Of a stretch of DNA of 64,000 nucleotides, positions 17,313 through 24,654 are shown piece after piece. Every line of letters starts with the position of its first letter. Positions within the stretch are counted from its first letter, which is position 1. The position numbers and the translations under genes are program-made. This DNA is from Streptomyces sp. NA02950 (GTDB lineage Bacteria; Actinomycetota; Actinomycetes; Streptomycetales; Streptomycetaceae). Location: contig NZ_CP054916.1 of assembly GCF_013364155.1 (NCBI RefSeq), positions 744,001 to 808,000 on the forward strand, in the 5' to 3' direction. The notes under the pieces are model-generated. The model was not told where the DNA came from, made no database searches, and saw only the letters and a program-made list of their open reading frames with translations.

Positions 17313-17756
17313 GTGCCCCGGGAGCAACGGCGCGCACGCGGGGAACACGGTCGCGAGCGGGAACACACCCATGAGCACGACCGGGAGCCGGACCGCGAAC
17401 GGGCGCAGGAGCGCGGCCGCAAACCGGCCCCGGACCGGGACCGGGACCGGGACCGAGAGCGGAAGCGGACACGGCCCGGCGGGCGGCGGAACCACGGCCT
17501 CAGCGCCCGTGAAGCGGCCCTGAGCGCCGCGCGCCAGGTGCGCGAGCTCACCGGGCGGGACCCGGAGGGGGTCACCTCGCTGGAGCGCCGGGAGGACGGC
17601 TGGGAGGTCGGCGTCGAGGTGGTGGAGACCCACCGCGTACCGGACTCCACCGACATCCTCGCCGAATACCGCGTCGAGGTGGACGACGACGGCGAACTCC
17701 GCTCCTACCGGCGCCACCACCGCCACTACCGGGGCAGGTCGGAGGAGCGGACATGA
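17313..17756 (+). CDS. gvpO: gas vesicle protein GvpO
   Basis: The 147-residue protein has a low-complexity, highly charged N-terminus (about 1-62, repeated RE/DR pairs) and then the conserved GvpO domain (about 63-140: GRDPEGVTSLERREDGWEV, then VETHRVPDSTDILAEYRVEV). GvpO is required for vesicle formation in actinobacteria and haloarchaea. GTG 17313 lies just after the gvpG stop, and the end overlaps gvpJ by 4 bp. In several other streptomycetes gvpO precedes gvpA; here it is inside the operon. Confidence 0.9.
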   Translation: MPREQRRARGEHGREREHTHEHDREPDRERAQERGRKPAPDRDRDRDRERKRTRPGGRRNHGLSAREAALSAARQVRELTGRDPEGVTSLERREDGWEVGVEVVETHRVPDSTDILAEYRVEVDDDGELRSYRRHHRHYRGRSEERT

Positions 17757-18112
17757 GCCAGGGCTCCGACTGGAACGTACCGTCCCGGCGCATGGAGAGC
17801 TCGCGTGAACCGGTCCGCCGCGGCACCGAGCCGTCCAGCCTCGCCGACATCCTGGAACGGGTGCTGGACAAGGGCATCGTCATCGCCGGGGACATCCAGA
17901 TCAATCTGCTGGACATCGAACTGCTGACGATCAAGATCCGGCTGCTGGTCGCGTCCGTGGACCGGGCCAAGGAGATGGGCATCGACTGGTGGGAGCACGA
18001 CCCGACCCTCTCCTCCGGTGCCCGGGACGTCCTGGAGGAGAACGAACGACTGCGGCGGCGCGTCGGCGAACTGGAATCCGGCCGCGATACGGACCAGGAG
18101 GACGAACGGTGA
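17753..18112 (+). CDS. gvpJ: gas vesicle protein GvpJ (GvpA-like)
   Basis: This 119-residue GvpA paralogue carries the core SLADILERVLDKGIVIAGD and then LLDIELLTIKIRLLVASVD, followed by a short charged coiled tail (VLEENERLRRRVGELES). GvpJ-type proteins are minor wall or nucleation components. Start and stop overlap the neighbouring gvp genes by 4 bp each. Whether it is called GvpJ or GvpS depends on the naming scheme. Confidence 0.88.
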   Translation: MSQGSDWNVPSRRMESSREPVRRGTEPSSLADILERVLDKGIVIAGDIQINLLDIELLTIKIRLLVASVDRAKEMGIDWWEHDPTLSSGARDVLEENERLRRRVGELESGRDTDQEDER

Positions 18113-18900
18113 ACGGGCCCCAGGCCACCTGGCTCTACGCGGTGACCACCGCGCCGGCTGACGGCGGCCCGCCGAAGGCGCTCACCGGTGTGGCCGGTGT
18201 GGCGGGTGAACCGGTGCGCCTGGTCGTGGGCTCGGGACTGGCGGCCGTCGTCGGCTCCGTACCGCTCAGCGACTTCGACGAGGAGGCGTTGCGCGACCAC
18301 CTGGAGGATCTGCGGTGGCTGGAGCGGGCTGCCCGGGCACACCACTACGTGATCAACGAGGCGGCGCGCCATGGGCAGGTGGTCCCGCTGCGCTTCGCCA
18401 CGCTCTACCACGACGACGAGCGTGTCCGGGCCATGCTCGAGGAGCGCCGGGAAGACCTCACGGACACCCTCTCCCGGGTGACCGGCCGGACCGAATGGGG
18501 GGTCAAGGCGTATGCCGACCCCCGTGCCTTCGTACCCGGTCCGGCCGAGCCCACGGGCGGTGGCGACCGGCCCGGAACCGCCTATCTGATGCGCCGCCGC
18601 GCCCAGCGGCAGGAGCGCGAGACCGCGCAGGACCGCGCCACCGAACGGGCGGCGGAGATCCACACGGCACTCGCCGCGCTGGCGGTGGCGACGGCCGCGC
18701 ATCCACCGCAGGACACGGCGCTGGCCGCCTACGAGGGGTGGATGGTGCTCAACAACTCGTATCTGGTGCCCGACACCGCCACGGACGGGTTCACCGCCAC
18801 CGTGGGCGCCCTCCGGGAGCGCTACCCGGACATCAGCCTGGAGCTCAGCGGCCCGTGGCCGCCGTACTCGTTCACCGCACCGCCGGAGGGGTCGCCATGA
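18109..18900 (+). CDS. gvpL: gas vesicle protein GvpL/GvpF family
   Basis: The second GvpL/F family member in the operon has 263 residues. It begins TWLYAVTTAPADGGPP and shows the conserved HHYVINEAARHGQVVPLRF and WGVKAYADP stretches, ending with LSGPWPPYSF, a motif also seen near the end of GvpF. It is thought to act as the interaction hub for the minor Gvp proteins. GTG 18109 overlaps the gvpJ stop by 4 bp. Confidence 0.9.
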   Translation: MNGPQATWLYAVTTAPADGGPPKALTGVAGVAGEPVRLVVGSGLAAVVGSVPLSDFDEEALRDHLEDLRWLERAARAHHYVINEAARHGQVVPLRFATLYHDDERVRAMLEERREDLTDTLSRVTGRTEWGVKAYADPRAFVPGPAEPTGGGDRPGTAYLMRRRAQRQERETAQDRATERAAEIHTALAALAVATAAHPPQDTALAAYEGWMVLNNSYLVPDTATDGFTATVGALRERYPDISLELSGPWPPYSFTAPPEGSP

Positions 18901-19085
18901 CACACGCGGTCGAGCGCCGGGAAGTGGCGCTGGTGGACCTCCTGGACCGGGTACTGGCCGGAGGCGTGGTGATCGCCGGGGAGATCACCCTGACCATCGC
19001 CGATGTGGACCTGGTGCGGATCTCCCTGCGCGCGCTGATCGCCTCGGTACGGGCGGAGAACCAGGACGACGACGATGGCCACTGA
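18897..19085 (+). CDS. gvpS: gas vesicle protein GvpS (short GvpA-like)
   Basis: The 62-residue protein is little more than a GvpA core (VALVDLLDRVLAGGVVIAGE, then ADVDLVRISLRALIASV) with a short acidic end. The ATG overlaps the gvpL stop by 4 bp and its own end overlaps gvpK by 11 bp. It is a third GvpA-type paralogue in this operon, probably a minor wall or nucleation component. Confidence 0.88.
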   Translation: MTHAVERREVALVDLLDRVLAGGVVIAGEITLTIADVDLVRISLRALIASVRAENQDDDDGH

Positions 19086-19446
19086 CCGCACCCCCGCCCC
19101 GGACGACCGTCCCGACCTCACCGGCCGCCCCGCCCGGCCCGGCCCTTCGGCAGCGGACGGCGAACGTCATGTGTCCCGGCGGGTCGAGGTGGACGAGGAG
19201 TCGGTGCGCCAGAGTCTGGCCGGGCTGGTGCTCACCATCGTGGAGCTGCTGCGCCAGCTGATGGAGCGGCAGGCGCTGCGCCGAATCGACCAGGGCGGTC
19301 TCAGCGACGAGCAGATCGAGAAGCTGGGGCTGACCCTGATGGCGCTGGAGGAGAACATGACCGAACTGCGCGAGCGCTTCGGCCTGACCGAAGAGGACCT
19401 GAACCTCGACCTCGGCCCGCTGGGCCCCCTCCTGCCCCGTGACTAG
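19075..19446 (+). CDS. gvpK: gas vesicle protein GvpK
   Basis: This 123-residue protein has the GvpK domain from about residue 37: RRVEVDEESVRQSLAGLVL, RRIDQGGLSDEQIEKLGLTL and MTELRERFGL near the end. GvpK is a conserved accessory protein of vesicle assembly. The first 35 residues are proline-rich and variable. It is the last gene of the gvp operon. Confidence 0.9.
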   Translation: MATDRTPAPDDRPDLTGRPARPGPSAADGERHVSRRVEVDEESVRQSLAGLVLTIVELLRQLMERQALRRIDQGGLSDEQIEKLGLTLMALEENMTELRERFGLTEEDLNLDLGPLGPLLPRD

Positions 19447-19475
19447 CGCCGACAGAGAAGAGCTGGTGGTCATCC

Positions 19476-20783
19476 ATGCCCAACGCCTTTGAACGCCCCC
19501 GTCGCATCACCGTCGATCCCGATGGCCCGCTGGTGGTCGAGGGCCCGGTGGAGGTGGTCGACGAGAGCGGCACCGTCGTCTCCCGCCGGTTCGCCGCCAC
19601 GATCTGCACCTGCCACCGCAGCGGTATCCCCCCCTGGTGCGACACCAGCCACCGCGCCCGGACACCACGGACCGGAGGGGGCTGCCACCCCCGGCTCGTG
19701 CGGGGACGGGAAGGGGAAGGCCGACGGGAAGGTGAGGGACGGATGACGGCCGTCCCGGAACCCGGTGCGCCGGCTCAGGGCCCGGAGCTGCCACCGCCAC
19801 GCGGCCCTGTGTCGGCGGCCCTCGTGCCGTGGCTCCGGACGGGGGCGGGCGCCCTTCCCACGGGTGAGCAGGCGAAGCGTGCGAACCCCTACGGCGAGGA
19901 TGCCCAGCTCGCCCTGTACCTGTTGTACGAGCTCCACTACCAGGGTTTTCGCACGGTGGACGACAGCCTGGAATGGGATCCCGCCCTGTTGTCGCTGCGC
20001 CGTTCCCTGGAGGAGTCCTTCCTCCGCGCCCTGCGCGCGGATGTCCGCGCGAGCGGCCCGGAAGAGGCCATGGAGTCGCTGCTCACCGAGCCCGCCGGGG
20101 ACAGCGGCAGCAGCGTCAGCCGCTATCTGCAACGCCGAGGGCGGTTGTGGCAGTTGCGGGAGTACGCGGCGCTGCGGTCGCTGTACCACCTCAAGGAGGC
20201 CGACCCGCACGCCTGGGTCATTCCGCGGCTCCGTGGCCGCGCGAAGGCCGGAATGGTGGCCGTGGAGTTCGACGAATTCGGTGGCGGCCGCGCCGAGGAC
20301 ATCCATTCCCGGCTGTTCGCCGATCTGATGGACGATCTGGGTCTGGAGACCGCGTACGGCCATTACGTGGACTGCGCACCGGCGGAGGTGTTCGCCACGG
20401 TCAATCTGATGTCGCTGCTGGGGCTGCACCGGGCGCTGCGCGGCGCGTTGGTCGGCCACTTCGCCGCGGTGGAAGTCACCTCCTCCCCCGCGTCCCGGCG
20501 GCTTGCCCAGGCGATGCGACGCAACGGGGCGGGCCCCGCCGCGGAGCGGTACTACGACGAACACGTCGAGGCGGACGCGGTGCACGAGCAGGTCGTACGC
20601 CGAGATGTGATCGGCGGCCTGCTGCGGGACGAGCCCGGGTTGGCGCCGGACGTGGCGTTCGGCATCGAAGCCACGGGTTTCCTCGAAGACCGGCTGGGCG
20701 CGTGTCTTCTGGGAGCGTGGCGGGACGGCCGCAGCGCACTGCGGGCCCCGCTGCGCCTCCGTACGGCGCCATCACGCGCCTGA
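19476..20783 (+). CDS. fusion of CDGSH iron-sulfur domain and haem-oxygenase-like diiron (iron-containing redox) enzyme
   Basis: This single 435-residue frame joins two recognisable parts. Residues 1-65 are a CDGSH-type [2Fe-2S] domain with C44, C46, C55 and H59 in ICTCHRSGIPPWCDTSH; the usual Gly of C-D-G is Thr. Residues 90-435 belong to the iron-containing redox enzyme family (haem-oxygenase-like fold), with metal-ligand motifs LYELHYQGF (about 155), VAVEFDEFGGG (about 268) and YYDEHVEADAVHEQV (about 352). A Gly/Glu/Arg linker joins them. An internal ATG at 19743 could start the second domain alone, so the two halves may also be made separately. It begins 29 bp after gvpK on the same strand. 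Confidence 0.75.
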   Translation: MPNAFERPRRITVDPDGPLVVEGPVEVVDESGTVVSRRFAATICTCHRSGIPPWCDTSHRARTPRTGGGCHPRLVRGREGEGRREGEGRMTAVPEPGAPAQGPELPPPRGPVSAALVPWLRTGAGALPTGEQAKRANPYGEDAQLALYLLYELHYQGFRTVDDSLEWDPALLSLRRSLEESFLRALRADVRASGPEEAMESLLTEPAGDSGSSVSRYLQRRGRLWQLREYAALRSLYHLKEADPHAWVIPRLRGRAKAGMVAVEFDEFGGGRAEDIHSRLFADLMDDLGLETAYGHYVDCAPAEVFATVNLMSLLGLHRALRGALVGHFAAVEVTSSPASRRLAQAMRRNGAGPAAERYYDEHVEADAVHEQVVRRDVIGGLLRDEPGLAPDVAFGIEATGFLEDRLGACLLGAWRDGRSALRAPLRLRTAPSRA

Positions 20784-20814
20784 CCCCGGGCCCGTCCCGG
20801 TCGGTGGCTCCCTC

Positions 20815-21589
20815 TCAGTCGGCGTGGGTCCCCTCCACCAGGACCCGCACGGTGCGCAGTCCGGGATCGGACGCGTCCGGCAGGTTCATCCCCGCTTCCA
20901 CCCCCGTGCGCAGGTAGTCCAGGACCGGCTGCTTCAGCGACTCACCGGGCGGCACGGCCGGGATACCGGCGGGTACGGCGAGATCATCTCCGCGGCCACC
21001 CGGCCCGCCGCGCGCTCCAGGGGTACGTCCTCGACGGTGCCGAAGCGCGCGTCCCGCGGGAGGCGGGTCTGTTCCATCCGCAACTCGGCCGGGCTGGGCA
21101 CGGCCACTTCCGGTGCGGGGCGCAGTTCCGGGGCATTGCGGGCGAGGTCGCGCAGCGCCGCCAACAACGCGCAGGTTGTCGTGCTGTCGTCGGCGTGGGT
21201 CAGCTGGGTGCTGATCCGCCGGTGGTCGGCCAGGTGGGCGTCGACGTGATGGTGTTCCCGGAGCCAGTCGGCCGCCCGGTGGCCGCTGATGGCCAGGCTG
21301 GTCAGGTCGATGACGACCGGCTGCCGCAGGTGGAGAAGAAGGTCTGCGCGGCGCGGACCGCGTCCGCCATCAGGTCCTCCGCCCGCTCCACCCCGCGCCC
21401 CGATTTCAGCCGGTCATCAAGGCCTCCGAACGCGAGGACATCGGCTCGGAACACCTGGTCGCCCAGGACTTCGCGGACCTCCGGATCGATGGCCCGGGAC
21501 TGGTTGTGACCGGGTGGTGTGAAGGGGAGGGACCCGCGCTCGTGGTAGCGGGCCAGTGCCCCCAGGACGGGAGCCGCGTTGTGATCCAT
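20815..21589 (-). pseudogene. Orn/Lys/Arg decarboxylase with the PLP domain deleted
   Basis: The first about 85 codons (from ATG 21589) match the start of Orn/Lys/Arg decarboxylases: YHERGSLPFTPPGHNQS, DVLAFGGLDDRLKS and ERAEDLMADAVRAAQTFFS. At about 21325 the sequence jumps to the C-terminal domain (VVIDLTSLAISGHRAADW, RRISTQLTHADDS, ELRMEQTRLPRDARFGTVED), losing some 250 residues including the PLP-binding lysine. The junction is out of frame. A second one-base shift near 20965 separates AAEMISPYP from its proper continuation GIPAVPPGESLKQPV. The end VRVLVEGTHAD is intact. This is a dead gene created by an internal deletion plus a point indel. Confidence 0.85.
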
Positions 21590-21869
21590 CCGCCACGGGT
21601 GCCCACCGCCGGGTACGGGAAACGGCTGACGGCCCCCGACGGGGCCGAGCGGCGGGACCCGTGCGGCGCAACTGGCGTTGACACCGATGTGATCCAGGAT
21701 TTCCATGGAAGGGGTGCGACGCAGCCTCACCGCGCGACCACCAGGGCCCGGCAACCCCCGAGCCGCCGTGGCCGCGGCGAGGTGTTCGGGCAGCGCGCAC
21801 GACGCCTGATTCGGGTCGGCGCCGCGACGGACGAGCAACGCAGCGGATCACGACGGGAGGCAGCCACCC

Positions 21870-22043
21870 ATGAACGTCGGGAAGAAGATGGCCCACAAGG
21901 CCGAGGAACTCAAGGGTCAGGCCCAGAAGGTGATCGGGCGGGCCACCGGAAACCGCCGGCTCCGGAGCGAGGGCCACGGCCACCAGGCCAAGGGCGGCGC
22001 GAAGCAGGTGGGAGAGAAGATCAAGGATGTCTTCCGGCACTGA
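21870..22043 (+). CDS. CsbD family stress protein
   Basis: The 57-residue protein matches the CsbD family: MNVGKKMAHKAEELKGQAQK, then RRLRSEGHGHQAKGGAKQVG and EKIKDVF. CsbD proteins are small, hydrophilic and strongly induced in general-stress (SigB-type) regulons; their molecular role is unknown. ATG 21870 has GGGAGG at 21855-21860, at slightly long spacing. It lies in a run of other stress-type small genes. Confidence 0.88.
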   Translation: MNVGKKMAHKAEELKGQAQKVIGRATGNRRLRSEGHGHQAKGGAKQVGEKIKDVFRH

Positions 22044-22185
22044 GCCGGCGTTCGGCCCACCGCCCCGAGCCGTGTAGGGGCCCGGAGCAAGGGCCTCGGA
22101 GCCTCGTCGCGGAAGAGGTGCGGATACACGGGTCCCACCGATGATGGCCGGAACGGCGGAGCTCGCGGAGGCGGAGGTCGGTGCG

Positions 22186-22965
22186 ATGGCGTCTGGCGGC
22201 GACGGCCGGCCGTGCTCACCCTGCTGGGTCGATCTCACCACCCCCGACCTGCGCACGACGCAGGAGTTCTACGGCGCTGTCCTCGGATGGACATGGCGCC
22301 CCAGTGAAGCGGGCGGGGGATTCCGGGTTGCCCTGAGCGGTGGGGACCCCGTGGCCAGCGTCGGGGAGGCGGCGTCCGGACTGCGTGCCGCCGCCCACTG
22401 GACACCGTTCTTCGCCACCGGTGGCGCGGATGCCATCGCGGCGCGGATTCACGAGCGCGGTGGAACGGTCGGGGTCGGTCCGCTGCCCTTCGGTACGGGC
22501 CGGGTCGCACTGGCCTCGGACCCGCACGGGGCGGTCTTCGGCTTCTGGGAGGACGCGGTGTTCCCCGGCTGGCCGCCGGGCCGGGACAGCTCGCCCGCCT
22601 GGCTGGAGCTGCGCACCCGCGACGCCTTCGCCGCCGCGTTGTTCTACGGCGAGGTCTTCGGCTGGACCACGGAGGGCAGCACCTGCTCGGTGGAGTACGA
22701 GGACGAGGAGGTGGTCGTGTGGCAGGCGGGCCGCAAGGCCGCCGCCATCCGCGGTGGCGCGGTGGAAGCGGCGCCCGACCCTCGGGTGCGGCCCCGGTGG
22801 TGCGTGCACTTCCACGTGGCCGATGTGGATGCGGCGGTGGCCGCTGCCCGCGCGGCAGGCGGCACCGTGGACGTCGCCCCGGCCGCGTCCTCCTCCTCCG
22901 GCACCGGACGCGAGGCGGCCCTTCGTGACCCCATCGGCGGCCGGTTCGGCGTGACCGCCGGATGA
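22186..22965 (+). CDS. VOC family protein (two glyoxalase-like domains)
   Basis: This 259-residue protein has two vicinal-oxygen-chelate modules, the first opening with CWVDLTTPDLRTTQEFYGAV and the second with AWLELRTRDAFAAALFYGEV. Each has the beta-alpha-beta-beta-beta pattern and ends with a DPxGA/G-type strand (ASDPHGAVFGFW; RDPIGGRFGV). Members bind metal and small hydrophobic or antibiotic ligands; the substrate cannot be told. ATG 22186 is preferred because GGAGG at 22173-22177 is well spaced; the earlier ATGs at 22141 and 22144 lack a binding site. Confidence 0.85.
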   Translation: MASGGDGRPCSPCWVDLTTPDLRTTQEFYGAVLGWTWRPSEAGGGFRVALSGGDPVASVGEAASGLRAAAHWTPFFATGGADAIAARIHERGGTVGVGPLPFGTGRVALASDPHGAVFGFWEDAVFPGWPPGRDSSPAWLELRTRDAFAAALFYGEVFGWTTEGSTCSVEYEDEEVVVWQAGRKAAAIRGGAVEAAPDPRVRPRWCVHFHVADVDAAVAAARAAGGTVDVAPAASSSSGTGREAALRDPIGGRFGVTAG

Positions 22966-23086
22966 CCGGCATACGGCACCGGTGTCGGTATGGCGTTTGC
23001 CCAGATAGGCCGTAGGGCACCCGGAGCCTGCCAGCTGTCCGGGGAGGAGGAAGGACACCCAGGAGACGGTGCGTCTCGCCGAGGCC

Positions 23087-23605
23087 CTAGCGTGAGCGGT
23101 TCCGTGCCGACGGGCGGCTCGTGCGCGAGTGGCGGCGCAGCCAGACGGCGGGGACGAACCAGCAGATGGCGAACCACAGCAGTGCCGCGGCCACCAGCCA
23201 GAAGGCCGTTCCGTCGGACACCACGACGCGAAGGATCAGCAGCAGCGCCGACGTCACGGTGCAGAGGAGCAGCACGAGCCCGGCCAGTGTGAAACGGGAC
23301 GCCCAGGCCACCGTCTCCGGCTTGAGACGGCGCCCGGCGACGATCCGGTGCAGGGAGACCGGGGCGATCAGTGCCCCGGTCGCCGCAGCGCCCAGGAGAA
23401 CCGTCACGACATAGATGGCCCGGTCCGCGCTGCCCAGGTCCGTGAAGCGCGGTGTGAAGGCGACCGTGAGCAGGAACGCGAAGAGGATCTGCACACCGGT
23501 CTGGGTCACCCTCACCTCTTGCAGCAGCTCCGCCCACTTGCGGTCGGCCCGCTCCTCCGCTGACTCGCTGCGGCCGGTCGTGGGCCGGTGGTCGTCGTTC
23601 CGCAT
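23087..23605 (-). CDS. DUF6328 family membrane protein
   Basis: The 172-residue protein has a charged N-terminus and then four membrane segments (about 45-63, 74-100, 115-140 and 142-160). The conserved ELLQEVRVTQTGVQILFAFLL and LTVAFTPRF stretch is the hallmark of the actinobacterial DUF6328 family. Its role is unknown. The start MRNDDHRP has GGAGGG 8 bp upstream. It is divergent from the DUF6480 gene. Confidence 0.8.
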   Translation of the reverse strand: MRNDDHRPTTGRSESAEERADRKWAELLQEVRVTQTGVQILFAFLLTVAFTPRFTDLGSADRAIYVVTVLLGAAATGALIAPVSLHRIVAGRRLKPETVAWASRFTLAGLVLLLCTVTSALLLILRVVVSDGTAFWLVAAALLWFAICWFVPAVWLRRHSRTSRPSARNRSR

Positions 23606-23735
23606 CGGCAGCCCTCCTTCTCCGTCCGCGTCTTCCCGGCGCGGCCGGATGGTGAAACCGCGATCCGGGCCCGGCACGCCGGTGCCCCCGTGCGGTGGCC
23701 GGTCGAGCGATCAGCAGTGCCGACAAAGAGGGAAA

Positions 23736-23990
23736 ATGGTGAGTATGACCAAGAAGAAGCCTGAACCGGAGAGGATCCCCGATCCGGATCCCTACCGCAC
23801 TCCTGGACTCGAGCCAGGAGGAGGTGTGCCCCCGGGCGAGACTCCCCCCGCGGAGGGGAGTACACCTGACGCGGGCCCGCAGGAGACGTACAACCCGACG
23901 AAGGGCTGGAGCACGGGCCCCGTCATCGTCATCCTGGTGCTGGTGGCGTTCTTCGTCGCTTTCTGCGTCGCCTACGCGATCACGGTGTGA
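23736..23990 (+). CDS. DUF6480 family single-pass membrane protein
   Basis: The 84-residue protein has a proline-rich acidic N-terminus with the conserved DPDPYRTPGLEPGGGVPPGE block and TPPAEGST. A C-terminal transmembrane helix follows (PVIVILVLVAFFVAFCVAYA). Such proteins occur in Streptomyces stress loci; their function is unknown. Two in-frame ATGs (23736 and 23745) compete; GAGG at 23728-23731 favours the first. Confidence 0.78.
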   Translation: MVSMTKKKPEPERIPDPDPYRTPGLEPGGGVPPGETPPAEGSTPDAGPQETYNPTKGWSTGPVIVILVLVAFFVAFCVAYAITV

Positions 23991-24027
23991 CGAGCCGGGA
24001 CGCCGCGACAGGGCGGCGACCGTCGCG

Positions 24028-24357
24028 TCAGCGGCGGCCGAGCGCCTTGGCCAGCTGCTCCTTGTTCATATGGGAACGGCCCTCGATACCCCGCTGCTTC
24101 GCCTCGTTGTACAGCTGGTCACGGGTGGGGCCCTTCGCACCGCTGTGGGAGCGCTTCCCGCCCCGCTCCGGGGCGGATTTCGGGTCACGGACGGAGGTCT
24201 TGCCGGCGGTCTTGGCCTCGCCCGTACGGGCACGTTCCTTGTTGACGGTGCGGGCGGCGATCTCCTTGGCCCGGGGGGTGGGAGTACCGCGCTCTTCCTG
24301 GCCCTTCTTGATGTGCTCGTACTGCCGTTCCCGCTTGGGCCCGGATCCAGCAGGCAT
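24028..24357 (-). CDS. Rho_N-like 'plasmid stabilisation' family small basic protein
   Basis: The 109-residue, strongly basic protein carries two conserved blocks: GPKRERQYEHIKKGQEERG with AKEIAARTVNKERARTGE at the N-terminus, and a Rho N-terminal-like (SAP-type) helical motif at the end (PTRDQLYNEAKQRGIEGRSH, MNKEQLAKALG). Homologues in Streptomyces are usually labelled plasmid stabilisation proteins, but the visible features point only to nucleic-acid binding. ATG 24357 has AGGGG about 8 bp upstream. Confidence 0.8.
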   Translation of the reverse strand: MPAGSGPKRERQYEHIKKGQEERGTPTPRAKEIAARTVNKERARTGEAKTAGKTSVRDPKSAPERGGKRSHSGAKGPTRDQLYNEAKQRGIEGRSHMNKEQLAKALGRR

Positions 24358-24654
24358 CGTGCATCCCCTCTTCCACGTCCGGGTGCCGCCGTCCTCCACC
24401 TGGCGGCACGACTGCCAACTCCGTCTTCAACCTTAGGACGGGTTCGCCGAGGAGGAACGCTCCGGTAAGCGAAAGGGGCAACCGGGGCGCGCAGGCCCGT
24501 GCCCGCGCCGCTCGTCCTGCGATGGCATGACTGGGACCAGGATTCCTGGGAAACCCGGGACGTGCGCGTTGCGCGGTGTCCGAGCCCGGGGGCATGTGTA
24601 GATCTTGGTACCGGCCCCGCCCTCCCCCGCATGCCTTGACGAGAGGAAGAACCT

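Noticed and set aside
21590..21869. A reverse-strand extension of the decarboxylase relic upstream of 21589 (MEILDHIGVNASC).
   Set aside because: It is in the same open frame but shows low similarity to any decarboxylase N-terminus and is probably promoter DNA.
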